The position numbers were made by a program, and so were the translations under genes. A model generated the notes under the pieces. The model did not search any database. It saw nothing but the letters and a program-made list of their open reading frames with translations, and had not been told where the DNA came from. Below, piece by piece: positions 45,152 to 53,491 of a stretch of 64,000 nucleotides of DNA; position 1 is the first letter of the stretch, and every line of letters begins with the position of its first letter. Origin of the DNA: Nostoc sp. FACHB-110 (GTDB taxonomy: Bacteria > Cyanobacteriota > Cyanobacteriia > Cyanobacteriales > Nostocaceae); NCBI RefSeq assembly GCF_014697425.1, contig NZ_JACJRU010000008.1:1-64000 (forward strand). The letters run 5' to 3'.

Positions 45152-47311
45152 ATGCTGAACATTCCTCAACTATTGGCAACTGAACTAGACCTCAAACCTT
45201 ATCAGGTGCAGAACGCTCTGGAACTTTTGGCGGAGGGTGCAACAGTCCCGTTTATTGCACGTTACCGTAAAGAGCGCACTGGTGAGATGAATGAAATTCA
45301 ATTGCGCGATTTGTTTGATAAGTATAATTACTTAACAGAATTAGAGGAACGTAAAGCAGTAATTTTAAATACGATCGCAGAACAAGGTAAGCTGACTGAT
45401 GAATTGAAAGCGAAAATTACTGCTTGCCTACAAAAAACTGAACTTGAGGATTTATACTTACCTTATCGACCAAAGCGACGTACTCGTGCCACAATTGCTA
45501 GAGAGAAAGGATTAGAACCACTAGCTGAATTCATCAAATCTCTGAATACAAAAAACGGCATCTCGGCCTCTTTAGAAACAGAAGCAACCAAGTATATCTC
45601 TGAAGAAAAGGGTTTAAAAACTGCGGATGACGCTCTTAAGGGTGCATCTGATATTTTGGCAGAAGAAGTAGCAGAGCAATCTCAACTACGAGCTTATTTA
45701 CGCGATTTTTTCGTAGAAACAGGAGTATTTGTTTCGCGCATTAAGGATGATTATCCTGAAGGTACAACTAAATTTGAAATGTACCGAACTTATCAAATCA
45801 AAGTCAAAAATATTGCTCCACATAATATGTTGGCTTTATGTCGAGGTGAAGCTGAAGGTATCTTGAGCTTTGACATAATCTTTGATGAAGATGTGGTACT
45901 TGGTTATTTAGAATCTCAGGTTATTAAGACAAAAGTCCGCTCAATTAGAGATTTTTATCAGGTAATGCTGAAAGATGCATTCAACCGTTTGATGAAAGCT
46001 TCCCTCACAGGAGAAGTAATTGCTGAAAAGAAAAATTATGCAGATATAGAATCAATCAAAACTTTTGAGTCCAACCTGCGAGAATTATTGCTATCTGCAC
46101 CAGCAGGGATGAAACCAACACTGGCAATTGATCCTGGTTTTAGAACTGGTTGTAAAGTAGCAGTTTTAGATGAAACTGGAAAATTTTTAGAATATCAAGC
46201 AGTTTTCCCTCACCAAGGTGCGGAACAACGTATAAAAGCAGCACAAACTGTTAAAAGCTTAATTGAAAAATACAAAATTGAGCTAATTGCCATTGGCAAT
46301 GGTACTGCATCTCGTGAAACTGAAGAATTTGTCGCCCAAGTATTACAAACACTAGACCGTAAACCTATTAAAGTTGTGGTTAATGAATCGGGTGCATCGA
46401 TATATTCTGCGAGCAAAGTAGCTCAAGAAGAATTTCCTGATTTAGATGTGACAGTTCGGGGTGCTATTAGTATTGGCCGGCGTTTGCAAGATCCTTTAGC
46501 AGAACTAGTAAAAATTGATGCTAAATCAATTGGGGTGGGACAATATCAGCATGATGTTGATCAAAAGTTATTAAAAAAGAAACTGGATGAAACTGTAGAA
46601 AGTTGTGTGAATTACGTGGGTGTAGATTTAAACACAGCCTCTAAGGAGCTTTTAACTTTTGTTTCCGGTATTACAGCCACAGTTGCTAATAATATTGTGA
46701 GTTATCGTAATCAAAATGGCGCATTCAAAAATCGGCGACAATTGTTAAAAGTAACTAAGTTAGGGCCGAAAGCCTTTGAGCAAGCAGCAGGATTTTTACG
46801 GATTCGGGATGGGGAGAATCCATTAGATAATACAGCCGTGCATCCAGAAAGCTATCCAGTGATTGAGGCGATCGCAGCTGATCTCAATGTACCATTACAT
46901 CAGGTGAGCCAAATCGCTGAAAAACTAAAAAAAGTCAACCTGAAAAAATATATCACTGACACTGTTGGTGAACCTACACTACGTGACATCCTCAGCGAAT
47001 TAGAAAAACCAGGCAGAGATCCTCGCGCAGAATTTAAATATGCCACCTTTAAAGAAGGAATCAAAGAAATTAGCGATTTACAAGTAGGAATGGAACTAGA
47101 AGGAATAATTACTAATGTTGCTAATTTTGGAGCTTTTGTCGATATTGGTGTACATCAGGATGGTTTAGTACATATTTCTCAACTAGCCGATAGGTTCGTA
47201 GATGACCCCAAAAAAATTGTTAAAGTAGGGCAAGTTGTAAAAGTCAAAGTTCTAGAAGTGAATGAAAAACTTAAAAGAATTAGTTTGTCGATGAAAGCTC
47301 TCAAGCAATAG
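45152..47311 (+). CDS. tex: Tex family RNA-binding transcription accessory protein
   Basis: The 719-residue protein has the N-terminal Tex helices (VPFIARYRKERTGEMNEIQL), a YqgF-like domain (LAIDPGFRTGCKVAVLD, about residue 328), helix-hairpin-helix motifs (NTASKELLTFVSGI, FKNRRQLLKVTKLGPKAFEQ) and a C-terminal S1 domain (GIITNVANFGAFVDIGVHQD). Length and order match Tex, which binds RNA and RNA polymerase and is nearly universal in bacteria. It is a single gene with a stem-loop behind it. Confidence 0.95.
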   Translation: MLNIPQLLATELDLKPYQVQNALELLAEGATVPFIARYRKERTGEMNEIQLRDLFDKYNYLTELEERKAVILNTIAEQGKLTDELKAKITACLQKTELEDLYLPYRPKRRTRATIAREKGLEPLAEFIKSLNTKNGISASLETEATKYISEEKGLKTADDALKGASDILAEEVAEQSQLRAYLRDFFVETGVFVSRIKDDYPEGTTKFEMYRTYQIKVKNIAPHNMLALCRGEAEGILSFDIIFDEDVVLGYLESQVIKTKVRSIRDFYQVMLKDAFNRLMKASLTGEVIAEKKNYADIESIKTFESNLRELLLSAPAGMKPTLAIDPGFRTGCKVAVLDETGKFLEYQAVFPHQGAEQRIKAAQTVKSLIEKYKIELIAIGNGTASRETEEFVAQVLQTLDRKPIKVVVNESGASIYSASKVAQEEFPDLDVTVRGAISIGRRLQDPLAELVKIDAKSIGVGQYQHDVDQKLLKKKLDETVESCVNYVGVDLNTASKELLTFVSGITATVANNIVSYRNQNGAFKNRRQLLKVTKLGPKAFEQAAGFLRIRDGENPLDNTAVHPESYPVIEAIAADLNVPLHQVSQIAEKLKKVNLKKYITDTVGEPTLRDILSELEKPGRDPRAEFKYATFKEGIKEISDLQVGMELEGIITNVANFGAFVDIGVHQDGLVHISQLADRFVDDPKKIVKVGQVVKVKVLEVNEKLKRISLSMKALKQ

Positions 47312-47344
47312 CTTCTCCATCGATAGCAGCTAAAGCTAAAATTT

Positions 47345-47398
47345 ATCAGAAAACAGATACTAGAAAACTATGAATAAGTTTTCTGTTTGCTGATTTTC
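47345..47398 (+). terminator. Stem-loop after tex, possible terminator
   Basis: ATCAGAAAACAG (47345-47356) pairs with CTGTTTGCTGAT (47383-47394) with one mismatch. An alternative inner stem AGAAAACT/AGTTTTCT is followed by TTTT. The U-run is short, so confidence is moderate. Confidence 0.45.
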
Positions 47399-47564
47399 AG
47401 TTTCGCTGCATCTTAATTATCTAAATTGTGAAAAAATAATTAAAATCAACACTATCAAGAATTACTAAAACGAGCCAAATTTTTTGATCAGAGGTATACT
47501 TTGTCTGAATATGTCAAACTATGTTATTGACATCTAAAAAGCCATTTTCATGAAATAAAAACAT

Positions 47565-48524
47565 ATGAAAAAAGCAATTATCTGTGGAGTTTCCGGGCAA
47601 GATGGAGCTTACTTAGCACAGTTATTACTGAAAAAAGGATATTTCGTCTGTGGGACTTCGCGGGATGCTCAAATGTCTTCATTTCAAAATTTAGTGCGTT
47701 TGGGTATCCGCGACCAAGTGAAATTAGAATCTGTTTCACTGACTGATTTTCGCAGCGTATTACAAGTGCTAACCAAAATTCAACCTGACGAAGTGTATAA
47801 TTTGGCAGGACAAAGTTCTGTCGGTTTGTCTTTTGACCAACCAGTCGAAACACTCGAAAGCATTGCCACTGGTACACTCAATTTGCTAGAAGCAATTCGG
47901 TTTATCGGTGCGCCAATTAAAATTTACAACGCTGGTTCTAGCGAGTGCTTTGGTAACACTGGCGAACAATCGGCAGATGAAACTACACCATTTCGTCCTC
48001 GTAGTCCTTACGCAGTTGCGAAAGCGACAGCATTTTGGGAAGTAGCCAACTATAGAGAAGCTTATGGCTTGTTTGCCTGCTCTGGTATTTTATATAACCA
48101 TGAATCTCCATTGCGACCAGAAAGATTTGTAACACAAAAAGTGATTACAGCTGCATCTCGCATCGCTAATGGCAGTCAAGAAAAATTATATTTAGGAGAT
48201 ATTTCTGTTCGACGAGACTGGGGTTGGGCGCCTGAATACATTGAAGCAATGTATTTGATGTTGCAACAAAACGAGCCAGATGACTATGTAATCGCTACTG
48301 GAGAAAGCAACAAATTAGAAGATTTTGTTATAGAAGCCTTTACCTGTTTAGGTTTAGACTGGCAAGAATATGTAGTTATTAATAATAGTTTATTTAGACC
48401 TACTGACATTACATTCGGTCAAGGAAACCCAAATAAAGCTCAAGAAAAATTGGGATGGCAAGCTCAATATAAAATGAGGGACGTTGTACGTATGATGGTA
48501 GAGGCCAAGCTAAAATCTCTGTAA
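47565..48524 (+). CDS. gmd: GDP-mannose 4,6-dehydratase
   Basis: The 319-residue extended SDR has AIICGVSGQDGAYLAQLLL (NADP site, GxxGxxG), NLAGQSSVGLSFDQP, NAGSSECFGNTGEQ, YAVAK (YxxxK) and YNHESPLRPERFVTQKV. The last segment is characteristic of GDP-mannose 4,6-dehydratases. It makes GDP-4-keto-6-deoxymannose, the precursor of fucose, rhamnose or perosamine. It is just outside the polysaccharide locus but likely supplies it. A stem with GCAGCAG (48561) and CTGCTGC (48591) follows the gene. Confidence 0.85.
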   Translation: MKKAIICGVSGQDGAYLAQLLLKKGYFVCGTSRDAQMSSFQNLVRLGIRDQVKLESVSLTDFRSVLQVLTKIQPDEVYNLAGQSSVGLSFDQPVETLESIATGTLNLLEAIRFIGAPIKIYNAGSSECFGNTGEQSADETTPFRPRSPYAVAKATAFWEVANYREAYGLFACSGILYNHESPLRPERFVTQKVITAASRIANGSQEKLYLGDISVRRDWGWAPEYIEAMYLMLQQNEPDDYVIATGESNKLEDFVIEAFTCLGLDWQEYVVINNSLFRPTDITFGQGNPNKAQEKLGWQAQYKMRDVVRMMVEAKLKSL

Positions 48525-48710
48525 AAAGGATTAGCTTAATTTCTATCATTGTAAATAAAAGCAGCAGTTTCAAGTGAGGGATGAGATTGGCTGCTGCAAA
48601 TGATTTATAAGAGATTAATTTTATCTAGTGGGGTGATTGGCTCGGCTATTTATATTATCTAACCAAAAGATTTTATAATAGTTGTTTAGTTAGCAGTTAA
48701 TTAATTAAAA

Positions 48711-49064
48711 ATGAGTCAATCTCATCAAATATCTCCCAGAGATAGGGATATTATATCATCGCCAATCGACCAAATTCTGAGTATTGAAAAGTCTCAAAGG
48801 ATGGCAGAATTTTTTAGCTTCCTGGGAGATGCTAACCGTCTGCGGATACTTTCTGTTTTGGCACAAAAAGAACTTTGTGTGAGTAACTTAGCGACATCAC
48901 TAGATATGAGTGAGTCTGCTGTCTCTCACCAATTACGTAATTTACGAGCTATGCGTTTAGTTAGCTACCGCAAGCAAGGGCGGAATGTATTTTATCGACT
49001 CCACGACAATCATATTTTTCATCTTTACCAAGCTGTAGCTGAACACTTAGATGAACCAGATTAA
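48711..49064 (+). CDS. SmtB/ArsR-family zinc-sensing repressor
   Basis: The 117-residue winged-helix protein has [26 protein letters not shown] as DNA-binding part. Metal ligands of the SmtB type are in place: Cys56 in ELCV (alpha3N site) and Asp99, His101, His112, Glu115 in the last helix (alpha5 site). This pattern is that of zinc sensors such as SmtB and ZiaR. It converges with znuC (stops 4 bp apart), so it may act on zinc-efflux or storage genes elsewhere. No SmtB-type inverted repeat was recognised upstream. Confidence 0.85.
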   Translation: MSQSHQISPRDRDIISSPIDQILSIEKSQRMAEFFSFLGDANRLRILSVLAQKELCVSNLATSLDMSESAVSHQLRNLRAMRLVSYRKQGRNVFYRLHDNHIFHLYQAVAEHLDEPD

Positions 49065-49068
49065 AATT

Positions 49069-49863
49069 TTAATTGTGATTGTGATGATAGCGGCTAAACC
49101 CTGGGCCATAAGTTGCTAAGAGGTTTTCGGGTGACAAGGCTATTTCAGGTTGACCAGTACAAACAACTGTTTGGTTAAGGCAAAGGACGCGATCGCAATG
49201 GCGACTTACCATATCAATATCATGCGAAACTTGTAATATCGTCCAGCCTTCTTCTTGCTTCAACTGGTTTAATAAAACATAAAAATCTGCTGCACCTTGC
49301 ATATCAACTCCAGCAAAAGCCTCATCTAATACCAAAAGTTTTCGCGGCATTACTAAACAATAAGCTAGTAACACCCGCTTCAGTTGACCACCACTGAGAG
49401 TTCCAATAGGTTGGTTTCGCAAATGATAAACCCCAGTTCGTCGTAAAGCTTCTGTTATCGCCGTTGTTTTTTCTCGATTGCGTCTCCAGACTTTAGCAAA
49501 CAGGGAATCTTCGGTTTTACTTTTGAGACTTTGACTTTTAATTTCATTACTCCATCCCAAACCAATTAATTCACTTACCGAAATTGGGAAACTGCGGTCA
49601 AAGATGAAATTTTGTGGCATATAGCCCAAAAAATGGCGTAAATTACCCAACTTTGCCAAGGGGCGACCAAAGATTTCGACTTTGCCAGCACTACGGGGGA
49701 GTAATTCTAAAATTGCCTTAACCAAAGTACTTTTACCCGCACCATTAGGCCCAACTATTGCCGTATCTGTTCCTTGTAATAATTCAAAAGAAACATCTCG
49801 AATAGCTAAATATTTACCCTGATATACTGTTAATCCATCTACTTTTAAAATAGTTGTCGTCAT
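49069..49863 (-). CDS. znuC: Zinc/manganese ABC transporter ATPase
   Basis: The 264-residue ATPase has Walker A (GPNGAGKST), the Q-loop segment GYMPQNF, signature LSGGQLKRV, Walker B LLVLDEAFAGVD and the H-loop VSHD. It belongs to the metal-uptake group (ZnuC/MntB/ZiaC). It is 45 bp after the binding-protein gene. No permease gene follows: the next gene is the convergent SmtB-like regulator, so the membrane subunit must be encoded elsewhere. Confidence 0.85.
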   Translation of the reverse strand: MTTTILKVDGLTVYQGKYLAIRDVSFELLQGTDTAIVGPNGAGKSTLVKAILELLPRSAGKVEIFGRPLAKLGNLRHFLGYMPQNFIFDRSFPISVSELIGLGWSNEIKSQSLKSKTEDSLFAKVWRRNREKTTAITEALRRTGVYHLRNQPIGTLSGGQLKRVLLAYCLVMPRKLLVLDEAFAGVDMQGAADFYVLLNQLKQEEGWTILQVSHDIDMVSRHCDRVLCLNQTVVCTGQPEIALSPENLLATYGPGFSRYHHNHN

Positions 49864-49908
49864 ATTTTTCAGTAATTTAATTATTAATTAATTTGGTTTT
49901 GCACAATC

Positions 49909-50931
49909 CTATTTACAAGACGCTTCTATCGTTTTTAAATTTAATCTCATAGCTTGGAAATAATATTGCGGATCTGTCTTACCTGTTTCTAAGGAATCTA
50001 ATGTTTGCAAATCTAACTTTAAATCTTGTGCCAGGCTTTTCAATAATTTATTATCGATTCCTGGTTCACTAAATAAAGCTTTAACTTTGTATTGTTTGAC
50101 TGTGTTTACTACCTTCTGCACATCTGATGGCGATAATTGATCTTCGGGAATTTGGACTACAGCCACTTGCTTGAGGTTATAGCGTTGTGCCAAGTACGGA
50201 TAAGCATCATGAAAAGTTACAAAAGTACAGTTTGGGTTTTTCTGTAAAGTTTGCTGAAATTCATTATTTAACTTTTCTAATTCCTGGATATAACCCGCAG
50301 CATTAGCTGTATAAGTAGCTTGATTTTGAGGATCAGCAGCAATTAACCCATCACGAATATTTATGACCTGCTGTTTTGCTAATACAGGATCTAGCCAAAC
50401 GTGCGGATTACCTTCTGTATGTTCGTGTGCGTGGTCTTCTCCTTTTTCTTTGACAGTTTCGACAACTGGTGAAATTTCATTCACAGGTTTAATACCTTTA
50501 CTAGCATCAATTTCAACCAATTGTGAATTTTGGGAATTTTTGACTGTGTTATCGAGAAATTCTTCCAAGCCTAAACCATTTTTCACTAAAACTTTAGCTG
50601 TAGCGATCGCTTTTACATTATTTGGTGTTGCTTGGTATTCGTGTACCTCCATACCTGGTGGTACTAAAATTTCTACCTCTGCTGCATCACCAGCCACAGC
50701 CTTAGTAAACAGGTAAATCGGTAAAAACGTTGTCACAATTTTAGTTTTGCCTAACTGTGATGATGGCGTTGATGCAGCCTCCTGCGCTTGTGGCGAATTT
50801 TCACTACTGGCTTGTAGTGTTGATTTTGATACAGTACAGCCAGCATTTAGTAAACACATTAGTAAAGCACTTAAAGCTAGAAAGCTACTTCCTCGCGTAC
50901 TTTTGAGCGCAGATGCACGCTTACTACTCAC
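49909..50931 (-). CDS. znuA: Zinc-binding lipoprotein of a Znu-type uptake system
   Basis: The start is GTG at 50931 (MSSKRASALK), because AGGAG lies seven bases upstream; a TTG seven codons earlier has no such site. The 340-residue protein has a lipobox (LLNAGC), the family segments KTKIVTTFLPIYLFTKAVAG and VLVKNGLGLEEFLD, a histidine-rich loop EDHAHEHTEGNPHVWLDP and the ligand FHDAYPYLAQRY. It captures zinc in the periplasm. The upstream Zur box makes zinc-repressed expression likely. Confidence 0.9.
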   Translation of the reverse strand: MSSKRASALKSTRGSSFLALSALLMCLLNAGCTVSKSTLQASSENSPQAQEAASTPSSQLGKTKIVTTFLPIYLFTKAVAGDAAEVEILVPPGMEVHEYQATPNNVKAIATAKVLVKNGLGLEEFLDNTVKNSQNSQLVEIDASKGIKPVNEISPVVETVKEKGEDHAHEHTEGNPHVWLDPVLAKQQVINIRDGLIAADPQNQATYTANAAGYIQELEKLNNEFQQTLQKNPNCTFVTFHDAYPYLAQRYNLKQVAVVQIPEDQLSPSDVQKVVNTVKQYKVKALFSEPGIDNKLLKSLAQDLKLDLQTLDSLETGKTDPQYYFQAMRLNLKTIEASCK

Positions 50932-51008
50932 CGTGTTTTCTCCTTGCAACAATAGTAATCTTACGTTTGGGAAATTTTTTGATAATGAAACTTATTCTAA
51001 CAAGAATA

Positions 51009-51023
51009 TTATAATTATTATCA
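51009..51023. promoter_or_regulatory. Zur box
   Basis: TTATAATTATTATCA matches 14 of 15 bases of the cyanobacterial Zur consensus TGATAATNATTATCA. It is 78 bp upstream of the znuA start and 227 bp upstream of the divergent porin gene. One shared operator could repress znuA-znuC, and perhaps the porin, when zinc is sufficient. A weaker related sequence, TGATAATGAAACTTATTC, starts at 50980. Confidence 0.7.
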
Positions 51024-51249
51024 TTCTCAAGTGAGATTTTGCAATTTTATTTGTATAAATTACAACTCAAGATTTTGGAGTGTAACTTTTTTGCTGCTGA
51101 TAAATACTTAAAAAATTCAATATTTCTTGACTTTATTTGTTAAAAAAGCTGCCTAATACTGATAAGATTTTGAGATACTTTTTTAAAAGTTGTATTCTCA
51201 GTAGCATAGTTTTATATACTACTGAAATAAAAAGTGTGAGGATAAACAA

Positions 51250-52941
51250 ATGCGCAAACAATGGCAATACTGGCTGATTAGTTCAGCCTTTTTTAGCAGC
51301 ATAGTCTCTGTCAGTGGAAATACTTTGGCAGAAGAAATATCAACTACATCAAATATAAGCACTCAACCATTTACTGAAGTTAAATCTGAAGAAATAATTG
51401 ATAATAATCCTCAAGAAAAAGTAATTGCACAAGTGACCTCTGTGTCTCAGTTATCAGATGTACAACCTACAGACTGGGCATTTCAAGCCTTACAATCTTT
51501 AGTAGAGCGATATGGTTGTATTGCTGGTTATCCCAACAGTACATATCGTGGTAGTCGCGCCCTGACACGCTATGAGTTTGCTGCGGGTTTAAATGCTTGT
51601 TTAGATAGAGTTAATGAATTAATTGCTACCGCCACAAGTGAATTAGTTACAAAACAAGACTTAGCCACACTACAAAAACTACAAGAAGAATTTGCCGCAG
51701 AACTCGCAACATTAAGAGGTCGTGTAGATGCGTTAGAAGCACGTACCTCTGAGTTAGAAGCCAATCAATTTTCCACCACCACTAAACTGAGTGGAACTGT
51801 CATTATTGCGCCTATTGGTATTTTTGCAGGTGATAATGCCAATGGCGACAGAATTGATAGAGTACCTTTTTTAGGGGATAGAGTACGTCTTGATTTAAAC
51901 ACTAGTTTTACAGGTAAAGACCTGTTAAGAACTCGCTTACAAGCTACAAACTTGAATGCTTTATCTAGCTCAACCCTAACACCAGAGGGTGATTTGCGAT
52001 TTACTGCTGGTACTTTTAGCACTGACAATAATAATGAAGTGGCGATAGACGCACTATTATATAGCTTCCCTCTGGGTGAAAAAACAACAGTTGTACTAGA
52101 AGCCAATGCTGGTGCTGCGGATGACTTTACAAATACAGTCAATCCCTTTTTTGACGGTGACGGTGATTTTGGTGCTTTGTCTAACTTTGGTACACGCAAC
52201 CCTATTTACTATCCCGTTGCTGGTTCGGGAATCGGTGTTAGACACGAGTTTAACGATAATTTAGAACTGACACTGGGATATTTAGCCAGCACATCTAACG
52301 ACCCTACACCAGGAAATGGTTTGTTTAATGGAGCTTATGGTGCAATTGGTCAATTAACTGTCAAGCCAATTCAAGGTTTAACCCTTGGCTTTACTTACGT
52401 TAATTCTTATAACGCTGACTTGGGTGCTGGTAGCAACCTGGCAAACTTGCGTACTGCTTTGGCCAGTAACCCAGTTTTAGTAAATGCTTTAGGAGGAGTT
52501 GACCTACCAATTTCTAGCAACTCCTACGGTATCCAAGCATCTTTTCAACTTAGCCCAAAATTTGCTATTGGTGGCTGGGTTGGCTATACCAACACCCGCA
52601 CACTTTCGGAAGTGGCTACAGTAGGCTTAAATATACCTCGCGGTGAATTAGACATTTGGAATTATGCTGTTACACTGGCATTCCCAGATTTGGGTAAACC
52701 CGGTAGCGTTGGCGGTATTATCGTGGGGATGGAACCGAAAGTTACTGGTGCTAGCCAGGGAATTAGAGATGCAGTTGGTACAGATCCTGATACCTCACTA
52801 CACATTGAAGGCTTTTACCAGTACAAACTCAGCGATAATATCACCATTACTCCTGGCGTAATCTGGTTGACGGCTCCAGATCACAATAACAACAACGACG
52901 ATATTGTGATTGGTACGGTACGCACCACGTTCACTTTCTAA
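51250..52941 (+). CDS. SLH-domain OprB-type outer-membrane porin
   Basis: The 563-residue protein starts with a signal peptide (RKQWQYWLISSAFFSSIVSV). An SLH domain (about 72-125; LSDVQPTDWAFQALQSLVER, ALTRYEFAAGLNACLDRVNE) and a coiled coil (LATLQKLQEEFAAELATLRG) lie before a long beta-strand barrel ending in TVRTTFTF, with the C-terminal Phe typical of outer-membrane proteins. It matches the cyanobacterial family often called iron-uptake or carbohydrate-selective porins. Divergence from znuA across a Zur box suggests a part in zinc acquisition. Confidence 0.85.
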   Translation: MRKQWQYWLISSAFFSSIVSVSGNTLAEEISTTSNISTQPFTEVKSEEIIDNNPQEKVIAQVTSVSQLSDVQPTDWAFQALQSLVERYGCIAGYPNSTYRGSRALTRYEFAAGLNACLDRVNELIATATSELVTKQDLATLQKLQEEFAAELATLRGRVDALEARTSELEANQFSTTTKLSGTVIIAPIGIFAGDNANGDRIDRVPFLGDRVRLDLNTSFTGKDLLRTRLQATNLNALSSSTLTPEGDLRFTAGTFSTDNNNEVAIDALLYSFPLGEKTTVVLEANAGAADDFTNTVNPFFDGDGDFGALSNFGTRNPIYYPVAGSGIGVRHEFNDNLELTLGYLASTSNDPTPGNGLFNGAYGAIGQLTVKPIQGLTLGFTYVNSYNADLGAGSNLANLRTALASNPVLVNALGGVDLPISSNSYGIQASFQLSPKFAIGGWVGYTNTRTLSEVATVGLNIPRGELDIWNYAVTLAFPDLGKPGSVGGIIVGMEPKVTGASQGIRDAVGTDPDTSLHIEGFYQYKLSDNITITPGVIWLTAPDHNNNNDDIVIGTVRTTFTF

Positions 52942-52964
52942 ATTATTCTCAAACAATCACCAGA

Positions 52965-52995
52965 AGTAGAGATTTAGCAATGCTACGTCTCTACT
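52965..52995 (+). terminator. Stem-loop after the porin gene
   Basis: AGTAGAGA (52965-52972) and TCTCTACT (52988-52995) form an 8-bp stem with a 15-nt loop, 24 bp after the stop codon. No T-run follows. Similar GTAGAGACGTAGC elements recur in Nostoc genomes, so it may be a repeat acting as 3' end. Confidence 0.45.
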
Positions 52996-53004
52996 AGAAC
53001 AACC

Positions 53005-53121
53005 TTAAATAAAAAGACCAGCCTCCCACAGCCGGTCTATCAAATGTTGTTTCGCGTTGTCTTCTCAAGAGAGTTAAAACCCAATTGCGCGTTCCCAAAA
53101 ATGCAACGGGCAACTTTTCTT
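53005..53121 (-). ncRNA. Candidate small RNA with intrinsic terminator
   Basis: On the minus strand a stem AGACCGGC/GCTGGTCT (53015-53038, one mismatch) is followed by TTTTTATTT, a good intrinsic terminator with no gene before it on that strand for 450 bp. Upstream lies a second hairpin (arms 53085-53093 and 53105-53113) and a TACAAT -10-like hexamer (53128-53133), giving a predicted transcript of about 115 nt. I do not recognise a known family. Alternatively it is the distal 3' end of an rqcH transcript. Confidence 0.5.
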
Positions 53122-53244
53122 AACAATATTGTAACAGCCAACACAGTTTTTTCTTAAAAATTTACTGAAAAAAGATATGAGCTATCTAGATTGCCTTCTA
53201 TCTTTCTGAATAATTCACAACTACCGCAAGATAGAGGGGGGAAG

Positions 53245-53323
53245 AAGTGTGAAGTATGAAGTGTGAAGTATGAAGTATGAAGTGTGAAGTGTGAAGTGTG
53301 AAGTGTGAAGTGTGAAGTGTGAA
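53245..53323. repeat. Heptameric tandem repeat AAGTGTG/AAGTATG, about 11 units
   Basis: Seventy-nine bases of 7-bp units, two variants mixed. It is non-coding and lies between the RNA candidate and rqcH. It is typical of the STRR class. Confidence 0.85.
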
Positions 53324-53440
53324 ATATTATCCTTCTGCTGTTTGACCATTGACTAAAAAAGGGTTAGTGGTTATTGGTGTGGGGTGTGGAGGGAAAGAGT
53401 AAGCTATTTTTTTACCAGTGCGAATTCCAGCCCTCACTCC

Positions 53441-53480
53441 CACCCCTACACCCTACACCCCACACCCCACACCCCACACC
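53441..53480. repeat. Heptameric tandem repeat of CTACACC/CCACACC units
   Basis: About five 7-bp units. A partly complementary GGTGTGGGGTGTGG stretch lies about 60 bp upstream (53376-53391), so a long G-C-rich stem could form just behind rqcH on the minus strand. Confidence 0.7.
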
Positions 53481-53491
53481 CTTCTTCTTGA

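Noticed and set aside
53376..53480. Intrinsic terminator for rqcH from the GT-rich/CA-rich pair
   Set aside because: The pairing is imperfect, the loop is long and no U-tract follows on the minus strand.
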